A program made the translations under genes and the position numbers. Positions 6,864 to 12,771 of a stretch of 13,598 bases of DNA are shown piece after piece. The DNA comes from Deltaproteobacteria bacterium UBA7527 (GTDB taxonomy: Bacteria; Desulfobacterota; Syntrophorhabdia; Syntrophorhabdales; Syntrophorhabdaceae). Location of the stretch: NCBI GenBank assembly GCA_002478225.1, contig DLMV01000044.1, positions 36,907 to 50,504 on the forward strand. The letters are read 5' to 3'. The notes below the pieces were generated by a model, which saw only the letters and a list, made by a program, of their open reading frames with translations, had not been told where the DNA came from and did no database searches. Numbering within the stretch: the first letter of the stretch is position 1; each line of letters opens with the position of its first letter.

Positions 6864-8213
6864 TTAGTGCCCTCCTCCATCCTTCTCTTTCCTCAGGTCT
6901 TTGAATCTCTTGGATTTTACTTCGTACCGGGGAAGGCTCCCGAAGGGATGGACCACGATCCGGAAGCCGAGGTTGACCTTTACCCGCAAGAGGTCCTTCA
7001 GCCTGTTCAGGATCTCTTCCCGCTTCGCTTCATATCCTGGATTGAATTCGATCTCGAGGAGGATGTCGTCAATGTCACCTTTTTTGCTAACGGTGACCTG
7101 ATAATCGTTGCCCAGCTCAGACATACTCCTCACAACCTCTTCTATGGCGGTGGGGGCAAGGAGAACACCCTTCACCTTTGTAATGTCGTCTGTCCTTCCT
7201 ATTACACCGCCTTTGATGATCCTGAACGTACGGCCGCAATCGCATCCATGGTCTGCCCACTGGATCACGTCCTTAGAGTCAAACCTGATGCAGGGCTTTC
7301 CGATCCTGTCCAAAGCGGTAACGACCATCTTTCCGCTTCTTCCTGGCTCCTCGATGATCTCCCCCGTTTCGACATCTTCTATCTCAACAAGGAAAAATGC
7401 CTCGTTGACGTGAAGCCCACCGGGCTGCGATGTGCACTCATAGCACCAGGCGCCGATCTCCGTTGCGCCTACGTGATCATAAACCTTTGCCCCCCATGAG
7501 TCCTCCATACGCATTTTTGTTGTGGGAATGCTGGCGCCGGGCTCTCCCGCGCAGGTTATTCGTCTGATGAACAGGTCCTTTGTCGGATCGATCCCCATCT
7601 TCCGTGCCGTATCGGCCATACCGAGGACATACGTGGGAGTGGCCATGAAGGCGGAACATTTCAGCTCCTGCATCTTTAAGATCCTGGCCTCTGTATCGAG
7701 GACGCCACCGGGAACCACCTCGCAGCCGACCTTCTCGGCTGCATAGTGTCCTGCCCAGAAGGCAACGAAGATATTATACCCGAAGGGAATAAAAACCCTG
7801 TCCGTATCTCTGTATCCCTGCGCGTAGAGGATATATGCCCAGCACTCTGACCACCATTCCCAGTCCCGCCAGGTCTCGGCCTGATAGACCGGGGTGCCCG
7901 TCGTGCCGCTTGTTTGCCGGAATTCGGTCACTTCGTTCAACGGGACCGCCAGGATATCGCCATAGGGAAACGGCTCTCTCGACTGGACCTCGCGGAGCAT
8001 CCCCTTGTCCATTTTCGGTATCTTCCTGATGTCGTCCCTGTTCTTTATGTCGCCCGGTTCAAAACCTGCACTCTTATAAAGCCTTCTGTAGAATGGAGAA
8101 TTATTGTATGCCCAGTCGATGATTCTCCTGAACTTCTTTAGTTGCAGCATCTGGATCTTTTCTGCGGGCAACGTTTCAAGCATCGGATTCCAGTAAATGT
8201 CGTTCCTTGACAT
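6864..8213 (-). CDS. PaaK-like (phenylacetate-CoA ligase family) AMP-forming acyl-CoA ligase
   Basis: 449 residues, a normal length for the PaaK branch (COG1541) of adenylate-forming enzymes. Family reaction: a carboxylate plus ATP gives an acyl-adenylate, then an acyl-CoA with release of AMP and PPi. Visible motifs: phosphate loop TSGTTGTP at 101-108, the A5-type segment DHVGATEIG at 246-254, RFDSKD at 310-315 with the ribose-binding Asp, CDCGRTF at 324-330, the hinge GRTDDITKVKGV at 339-350, and the Lys-rich end around 430-441. I chose ATG 8213, preceded by AGGGAG, over the in-frame ATG at 8327; the 38 extra residues would be translated from the intergenic hairpin region. It is cytoplasmic. 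The receptor gene upstream suggests the substrate is an imported acid. Aromatic acids are typical of the family, but the exact substrate cannot be read from the sequence. Confidence 0.88.
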   Translation of the reverse strand: MSRNDIYWNPMLETLPAEKIQMLQLKKFRRIIDWAYNNSPFYRRLYKSAGFEPGDIKNRDDIRKIPKMDKGMLREVQSREPFPYGDILAVPLNEVTEFRQTSGTTGTPVYQAETWRDWEWWSECWAYILYAQGYRDTDRVFIPFGYNIFVAFWAGHYAAEKVGCEVVPGGVLDTEARILKMQELKCSAFMATPTYVLGMADTARKMGIDPTKDLFIRRITCAGEPGASIPTTKMRMEDSWGAKVYDHVGATEIGAWCYECTSQPGGLHVNEAFFLVEIEDVETGEIIEEPGRSGKMVVTALDRIGKPCIRFDSKDVIQWADHGCDCGRTFRIIKGGVIGRTDDITKVKGVLLAPTAIEEVVRSMSELGNDYQVTVSKKGDIDDILLEIEFNPGYEAKREEILNRLKDLLRVKVNLGFRIVVHPFGSLPRYEVKSKRFKDLRKEKDGGGH

Positions 8214-8264
8214 ATGCGTCTCCCTTATATTTTTAATGACCGCCATCAGTACGGCATGAATAAG

Positions 8265-8333
8265 CAATGAACGGGGACAGGAGGGTTGCTTCGCTCGAGG
8301 GGGTATATCGAGCTTTTCAGTCCCCATTCATTG
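8265..8333. repeat. Long imperfect palindrome (REP-like) between dctP and the ligase gene
   Basis: Arms 8265-8278 and 8320-8333 pair over 14 positions, with one A-C mismatch on the plus strand that becomes G-U in minus-strand RNA. A nested 6-bp stem, GCTCGA / TCGAGC (8293-8298 and 8308-8313), lies inside. The outer arms carry the GGGGAC / GTCCCC core common in REP-like elements. The only T-run after the inner stem (8314-8317) is on the plus strand, so it does not look like a terminator for the minus-strand genes. It may modulate readthrough or RNA processing. Confidence 0.6.
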
Positions 8334-8373
8334 TTGTTCTAAAGCGCCAGGTTCATCCTTCGCACATCTTGTT

Positions 8374-9399
8374 TCATTTCTGGTGCGCCTTCAAATAATC
8401 AAGACAGAATTTCAAAGCCTCTTCGCCGGGCAGCTCCATCGATTTCATATCCTGAACATATTCTGCGAGAATGGGTTTTACCTTTTCGGCCCACCGGGCA
8501 TCTTCCTCCTTCGAGAGTGTTATGAACTTGTTGTTCCGCTGCACCATGAAGTCGCGGCCTTCCTTGTCGATCTCGTCCCAAAGCTTGCCCTGTTTTTCGA
8601 TCCACTCCTCATTGATCTGCTCAATGATCTTTTGTATGTCCGATGGAAGGGCATTCCATTTGCCTTTATTCATGACAACAAAAAAGGATGTCGAGTATGC
8701 CGAGCCGTAATTTTCAATAGTGTAGTTCACAACCTCGCCGATCCTCCATCCCTTCATTGCCTCAATGGGGTTGAGCACACCCTCGACAACTCCTGTCCGG
8801 AGTGCATCATATGTCTCGGTCTGCGGCATTGCCACCGGAGTAGCACCGAGGTGCTGGGCTATCTTCGCACTGAAACCGGTGGATCTTATCTTCATGCCCT
8901 TAAGGTCCTCAAGCTTGTTCACAGGCTTCTTTGTAAAGAGGATGCCCGGTCCATGGGCGTGCAGATAGAGGACCTTGACCTCATCGAACTCTTTCGGTTT
9001 GAATTTTTTATACAGTTCATTGATCATTTTTGTAACGACATAGGCATTCTTATATCCGAGGGGCATATCAATGACCTGCATGAGAGGGAATTTTCCTCTG
9101 GTGTATCCGAGGACGCTCTCGCCGATATCAGCTATGCCCTTTACCACGCTGTCGTATGTCTGTGCGGCAGGCGTAAGCATAGCACCCGGATAGTATGTTA
9201 TCTTGACCCTCCCATTTGTCCTCCTTTCAACCTCTTTGCACCACTGATCGGCAATGATGCTGTTCTTGTGTACTGCCGGGAAAAAGTTCGAGAAATTTAG
9301 AGTGATCGCCTTTGCCTGGGCAGATGAATTACCCGGTAAAAAAAGGAAAAACGACATAAAAAAGACCAATCCTGATAACACTACAACATTCTTCTTCAT
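8374..9399 (-). CDS. dctP: TRAP transporter solute-binding protein, DctP family
   Basis: 341 residues, the usual length for a DctP-type periplasmic receptor of tripartite ATP-independent (TRAP) transporters. The signal peptide is 1-29 (MKKN start, hydrophobic core 5-21, SSAQA before the likely cut). Family features: the early LNFSNFFPAVHKNS segment, GRVKITYYPGAMLT near 63-76, GIADIGES near 88-95, and LKGMKIRSTG at 166-175, whose Arg172 is at the position of the carboxylate-binding arginine. PQTETYDALRTGVVEGVLNP at 192-211 follows. ATG 9399 has AGGAGG about 6 nt upstream. It is the first gene of the leftward group and diverges from a GntR regulator. No DctQ or DctM gene is present in the window, so it probably works with membrane subunits encoded elsewhere. 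The ligand is likely an organic or aromatic acid, by inference. Confidence 0.92.
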   Translation of the reverse strand: MKKNVVVLSGLVFFMSFFLFLPGNSSAQAKAITLNFSNFFPAVHKNSIIADQWCKEVERRTNGRVKITYYPGAMLTPAAQTYDSVVKGIADIGESVLGYTRGKFPLMQVIDMPLGYKNAYVVTKMINELYKKFKPKEFDEVKVLYLHAHGPGILFTKKPVNKLEDLKGMKIRSTGFSAKIAQHLGATPVAMPQTETYDALRTGVVEGVLNPIEAMKGWRIGEVVNYTIENYGSAYSTSFFVVMNKGKWNALPSDIQKIIEQINEEWIEKQGKLWDEIDKEGRDFMVQRNNKFITLSKEEDARWAEKVKPILAEYVQDMKSMELPGEEALKFCLDYLKAHQK

Positions 9400-9422
9400 A
9401 AAACCCTCCTCCTATGGATATT

Positions 9423-9436
9423 TTCCCTTTCGGGAA
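9423..9436 (-). promoter_or_regulatory. Small GAAA-tetraloop hairpin in the dctP leader
   Basis: In minus-strand RNA TTCCC-GAAA-GGGAA forms a 5-bp stem capped by a GNRA-type loop, about 10 nt upstream of the AGGAGG site. Small and possibly fortuitous, but cleanly formed. Confidence 0.35.
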
Positions 9437-9505
9437 CGTACTTCTCTGCTTAATAACCCCTTGTTTTTTGTTGAAAACAGCGCTACATCTTAAAGGACTA
9501 ATGGT

Positions 9506-9535
9506 ATAATATTTAAAATATTAGTACTTTGTCAA
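9506..9535 (-). promoter_or_regulatory. Predicted dctP promoter with overlapping palindromic operator candidate
   Basis: On the minus strand TTGACA (9535-9530), an 18-bp spacer and TATTAT (9511-9506). The spacer and -10 contain a perfect palindrome, TAATATTT-A-AAATATTA (9507-9523), flanked by a second dyad ACTAAT (9497-9502) / ATTAGT (9520-9525). A dyad between -35 and -10 next to a divergent GntR gene is the expected place for that regulator to repress. Site identity is inference; the AT-rich make-up makes chance palindromes more likely. Confidence 0.55.
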
Positions 9536-9574
9536 GAAAATAATTGAAGACAATGACCTTCCTTGAGATAACAC

Positions 9575-9615
9575 TTGAAAGATCTTTGCGGGTATACTAT
9601 TAAAATATTGCAATA
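9575..9615 (+). promoter_or_regulatory. Possible promoter and palindromes ahead of the GntR gene
   Basis: TTGAAA (9575-9580), a 17-bp spacer and TATTAA (9598-9603) give a moderate sigma70 match. Two 10-bp palindromes lie here: AAAGATCTTT (9578-9587) and TATTGCAATA (9606-9615). These could serve autoregulation. The regulator's own ribosome site is weak (GAAAAG-like). Confidence 0.35.
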
Positions 9616-9651
9616 ATTCATTCTTTATCATAATCTTTTAACGAAAAGAAA

Positions 9652-10392
9652 ATGCCGAAATTCAAACCTGTACAACGACAGTCCCGGATCTCTCATGAAG
9701 TAACGGAGCAGATAAAGCAGTCGATACTCCTTGGCCATTTTAAGACAGGCGACAGACTGCCACCGGAGCGCGACCTCGCTGAAGAGTTTCGTGTAAGCCG
9801 CGTAGTCATCCGTGAAGCCTTGAGATCTCTTGAAAATTCGGGTTTTATTGTGACGCGTCAGGGCGTCACCGGTGGTGCGTATATAATCGAACTCTCCTTT
9901 CAGCAGCTTGTCAACGCCTTTTTGGATCTTTTTCTCTCCGACAAGATCTCCATACCGGAATTACATTTTGTAAGGCGGCTTATTGAGCCGGAGGTTGCGC
10001 GGTTAGCGGCTACACGAGTCACACCGGAATACACACAGAGACTAAGAGAGGCGCTTGAAGCGGAAAAACTCCCCACAGCTTCAGCCGCTGAAGAGGTTGA
10101 CAGAAAAACGACCGTCCATTTTATCATAGCAGAAATGTGCGGGAACCGTTTCCTCGAGGCGCTGGTAAGGTCTGTGGTCGGATTATCGAAAAAGGTTGTC
10201 GAAACGATCGATGTTGACCCTCGCCCCCTTCACCCTGCAGGTATGCATGTCCCTATCGTCAACGCGATCCTCTCCGGAGACCCGGAAAAGGCGGCAAAAG
10301 AGATGGAGAAACACGCCATCAAGTTCGGAAACAACCTCATTCAACTGGAAAAGACCTTCAGACAAAGAAAACTCCAAGCTCCTCATCAATAA
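9652..10392 (+). CDS. GntR-family (FadR/FCD subfamily) transcriptional regulator
   Basis: 246 residues with an N-terminal winged helix-turn-helix at about 13-80 (SRISHEVTEQIKQSI, GDRLPPERDLAEEF, VSRVVIREALRSLE) and a C-terminal helical FCD ligand-binding domain at about 100-232. FCD regulators usually repress catabolic or transport genes until an organic-acid or related effector binds. The FCD histidines are at H156, H199 and H221. In the lactate regulator LldR, as I recall, the metal ligands are Asp148, His152, His201 and His223; the 22-residue spacing of the last two is matched here. The Asp expected four residues before H156 is instead K152, with D150 nearby. It diverges from dctP over a 252-bp AT-rich gap with palindromes, so dctP and the ligase are its likely targets. 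Confidence 0.9.
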   Translation: MPKFKPVQRQSRISHEVTEQIKQSILLGHFKTGDRLPPERDLAEEFRVSRVVIREALRSLENSGFIVTRQGVTGGAYIIELSFQQLVNAFLDLFLSDKISIPELHFVRRLIEPEVARLAATRVTPEYTQRLREALEAEKLPTASAAEEVDRKTTVHFIIAEMCGNRFLEALVRSVVGLSKKVVETIDVDPRPLHPAGMHVPIVNAILSGDPEKAAKEMEKHAIKFGNNLIQLEKTFRQRKLQAPHQ

Positions 10393-10475
10393 TGGAAACA
10401 TCAGACGGTGTGGACGGAGTCGAGCCAACGCGGCATGCTCCCCGAGGGCGTCTCCCGGTGACAGCAGATATCACG

Positions 10476-10522
10476 TTGCAACGGCAGCGCATTTACGATA
10501 CAATAGACCTGGTTTGATCAAA
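10476..10522 (+). promoter_or_regulatory. Promoter of the SDR gene with a palindrome near the predicted start
   Basis: TTGCAA (10476-10481), a 17-bp spacer and TACAAT (10499-10504) make a good sigma70 promoter. Transcription would start near 10511, where TTTGATCAAA (10513-10522) forms a perfect 10-bp palindrome inside GGTTTGATCAAAACC. A GAGGGG ribosome site and the ATG at 10542 follow. This indicates the SDR can be expressed and repressed separately from the upstream regulator gene; which protein binds is unknown. Confidence 0.6.
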
Positions 10523-10541
10523 ACCAAAGCGAGGGGCTCAC

Positions 10542-11279
10542 ATGGATCTGAGCGGCAGAACGGCGTTGATAACAGGCGCGGGACAGGGCATCGGCGAGGC
10601 ATGCGTCCATGTCTTCGCTGAGCGGGGCGCAAGGCTCGTCCTCCTCGATAAGAACAGGAAGACCCTTCCGAAGGTCGTCGAAAAGATCGCCGCAAAGAAC
10701 GGCAACGTCATCGCCGAGATCATCGACCTCACCCATACCGGGCCGCTCAGCAAACTGATCGCAGAAATAACACGGGACGTACATATAGACATCCTTGTCA
10801 ACAATGCAGGATTTGACAAACCCGGGGTAACGACGAAAACAGGCAAAAAGGAGTTCAACGCGGTGCTCGGGATACACGTCGGAGTCCCATTTCTTCTAAG
10901 CAAGTGGCTCCTCCCCGCTATGCGCGCACGCAGGTGGGGCAGGATCATCAACATCAGTTCCGTATACGGCATGCTGGGGGCAAAAGGCGAGGTGGCATAT
11001 GCGACCGCAAAGTCCGGCATCATCGGCCTGACAAAGACCCTTGCAAGAGAGGGCGGCCCTGACGGCGTGACGGTGAACGCCATCGTGCCCGGGCTCATCC
11101 GCACGCCCCCTATTATCAGGATGCCCGACAAATACAAAGAGCCCATCATCGCCCAGACCATCCTCGGCAGGATCGGCGAGCCTGAAGAGATCGCCCGGGT
11201 GGCTGCATTCCTCGCCTCCAACGACGCGTCCTTCATCACAGGCACGACGATCACCGTATCGGGCGGATGGGGAATATAG
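10542..11279 (+). CDS. Short-chain dehydrogenase/reductase (classical SDR) with an altered catalytic tetrad
   Basis: 245 residues, typical of classical SDR oxidoreductases, with a Rossmann fold. Motifs: cofactor loop TGAGQGIG at 11-18, Asp36 at the end of beta-2 (usually NAD(H) preference), NNAG at 87-90, Ser140 in NISS, and Tyr153-x3-Lys157 in YATAK. PG at 183-184 and the C-terminal SGGWG complete the pattern. The family normally has an Asn in the helix-4 segment (vNl-type); here the segment reads VLGIHVGV with His112 at that place. Its own promoter and GAGGGG site precede ATG 10542. Substrate unknown: a hydroxyacyl or alcohol oxidation linked to the neighbouring acid-activation genes, or a FabG-like role, are both possible. 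Confidence 0.9.
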   Translation: MDLSGRTALITGAGQGIGEACVHVFAERGARLVLLDKNRKTLPKVVEKIAAKNGNVIAEIIDLTHTGPLSKLIAEITRDVHIDILVNNAGFDKPGVTTKTGKKEFNAVLGIHVGVPFLLSKWLLPAMRARRWGRIINISSVYGMLGAKGEVAYATAKSGIIGLTKTLAREGGPDGVTVNAIVPGLIRTPPIIRMPDKYKEPIIAQTILGRIGEPEEIARVAAFLASNDASFITGTTITVSGGWGI

Positions 11280-11437
11280 TAAACCAGCTCATAGCTGACA
11301 GCTCATAGCTCATAGCATAAAAACATGGGACGCAAGGTGTGAAGACCGGATGCTGGATACTCGTTACTCGTCGCTCGACCATCGATAATCGACACTGATG
11401 GCTGTGTGCTGACTGCTGACGGCTATCTACTGTGGGA
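11280..11437. repeat. Short-word repeat array between convergent genes
   Basis: No gene here. AGCTCATAGC occurs at 11286, 11300 and 11307; CAGCTCATAGCT occurs twice (11285-11296 and 11299-11310); AGCTGACAGCT (11293-11303) also occurs at 1490-1500. Farther on, TCGAT-A-ATCGA (11382-11392) is a palindrome, and 11401-11424 is a run of GCTGTGTGCTGACTGCTGAC-like words. No clear intrinsic terminator with a T-run is seen for either flanking gene. Confidence 0.7.
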
Positions 11438-12760
11438 TTACAGTTTATTGATCTTGATATTTTCTGGCAGGTTCTCGATGGCGTCCGAGAGCTGTTTGAA
11501 CTGCCGGAACACCTTCCCGGTATCCTCCGAGCATTGACGGGGCAATGCCATTGCTCCTTCGTATGCACGTATAGCATCCTGCATGGTAAAGCCCTCCATC
11601 GATCTCGCAGGCTGAAAACAACCACCTAAATTTTTCTCATCCATCACCTCTGTAACAAGGTTGGCCTTTATCATGATCCCGAGAAGTTCCTGCACGAGGG
11701 CAAGAGGGATCTTGAGCTCTCCTGCTATCTCCCGCGCAGAGAAGGGCCGTTCGCCTGCTGAGAACCGCCGCACGATGAGGGTAAAGATCGAGAGCATCAT
11801 TATCTTTTTTGATGCAGCGCTTACACCGGAATAATCCGGCTGCAGACCGTAGGTCTCGCTGTGCCCATGGGCATAAGCGATCTCCAGACCGAAGAGCACG
11901 ATCATCCAGCTTGTCTGCAGCCAGCCGAATAGCAGCGGCAGGGCCGCAAGGCTCCCGTAGATCGCGCCGTGGCTTGCGACGCCTATCTGGAAGGTTATAT
12001 AAAGCCACTGTGCGATCTGGACGAGGGTCCCTCCCACGATACTGCCGATGATCGCTGACCTGAGAGGTACCTTGGTGTTCGGCATGATCGTATAGAGTAC
12101 GGTCAGAAGCACCCACAAAGAGACATAGGGCAGGAACTTGAGCAGAAAAAAGATCACGGGGCTGAAGACGCCGAGCAGCTCGATCTTTTGAACGATGAGC
12201 CCGACCTCGCCTGTCACAAGGACCGTCAGGCTGCTTGCTATGGCAAACAACACCGGCGTAAGGATCAGGGTTGCCATGTAGTCGGTGAATTTTCTTAATA
12301 TGGTGCGGGACCTTGTCACCCCCCAGACGGCGTTGAAAGAATCCTCTATCTTCCCGAGGATGGATACAACGGTCCAGAAAAGAAGGATAACGCCTATGCC
12401 CGCAATGATCCCTCCCTTTGCCTGTTCAAGGAAAGAACGGGCGAACACCAGCAATTGCTCTGTCACCTCCGACTGCCAGTTCGCATTCTCGGCCATCTCA
12501 AGGATATATTTCTCGACGATCTTGTCAAGGCCGAACCCTTTAGCAATGGCAAAGACAACCGCCACAAGGGGCACGATGTTCAGTACGGTATAGTATGTCA
12601 GGATCGATGCCTGCGCCGTGGACCGGTGTTCCATAAACCCGGAAACGGCAACGAGGAAGGTTCGAAGGAAGCGAACAGCGCAGGCCTTCAACGGGGATAG
12701 TCCATCGAGGCTCATCTCCCAGATCCCCGTCTTAAGGAAACCTATGATCTTCCCTGCCAC
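11438..12760 (-). CDS. YihY/BrkB-family inner-membrane protein with C-terminal winged-helix domain
   Basis: 440 residues. Residues about 45-300 are a YihY/BrkB-type membrane domain with six hydrophobic segments (roughly 50-72, 117-137, 162-184, 200-226, 236-257, 269-296) and family-like stretches ASILTYYTVLNIVPLVAVV at 51-69, LFWTVVSILGKIEDSFNAVW at 127-146, and GSLAALPLLFGWLQTSWMIV at 269-288. Residues about 318-405 resemble a winged helix (FSAREIAGELKIPLALVQEL at 340-359) and then a hydrophilic tail. Family function is unsettled; early annotation as ribonuclease BN was wrong, and envelope or transport roles are suggested. The start is GTG at 12760 with a TAGGAA site overlapping the stop of the upstream gene, 11 bp away. 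The next internal Met is residue 16. It is transcribed with the DUF748-like gene. Confidence 0.88.
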   Translation of the reverse strand: MAGKIIGFLKTGIWEMSLDGLSPLKACAVRFLRTFLVAVSGFMEHRSTAQASILTYYTVLNIVPLVAVVFAIAKGFGLDKIVEKYILEMAENANWQSEVTEQLLVFARSFLEQAKGGIIAGIGVILLFWTVVSILGKIEDSFNAVWGVTRSRTILRKFTDYMATLILTPVLFAIASSLTVLVTGEVGLIVQKIELLGVFSPVIFFLLKFLPYVSLWVLLTVLYTIMPNTKVPLRSAIIGSIVGGTLVQIAQWLYITFQIGVASHGAIYGSLAALPLLFGWLQTSWMIVLFGLEIAYAHGHSETYGLQPDYSGVSAASKKIMMLSIFTLIVRRFSAGERPFSAREIAGELKIPLALVQELLGIMIKANLVTEVMDEKNLGGCFQPARSMEGFTMQDAIRAYEGAMALPRQCSEDTGKVFRQFKQLSDAIENLPENIKINKL

Positions 12761-12771
12761 TATTGTATTTC

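Noticed and set aside
8293..8317. Intrinsic terminator on the plus strand (GCTCGA stem then TTTT)
   Set aside because: No plus-strand gene ends here, the T-run is only four bases and the inner stem is short; it is better read as part of the larger palindrome.
8213..8327. Upstream ATG (8327) for the PaaK-like ligase
   Set aside because: The extra 38 residues come from the palindromic spacer, and ATG 8213 has a clear AGGGAG site and family-like N-terminus.
8383..9300. 305-residue open frame on the plus strand
   Set aside because: Antisense shadow of dctP; it is rich in His/Leu/Cys and has no recognisable domain, while the opposite strand is clearly a TRAP receptor.
10538..11254. 238-residue open frame on the minus strand
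   Set aside because: Antisense to the SDR, whose motifs are complete; no independent signals.
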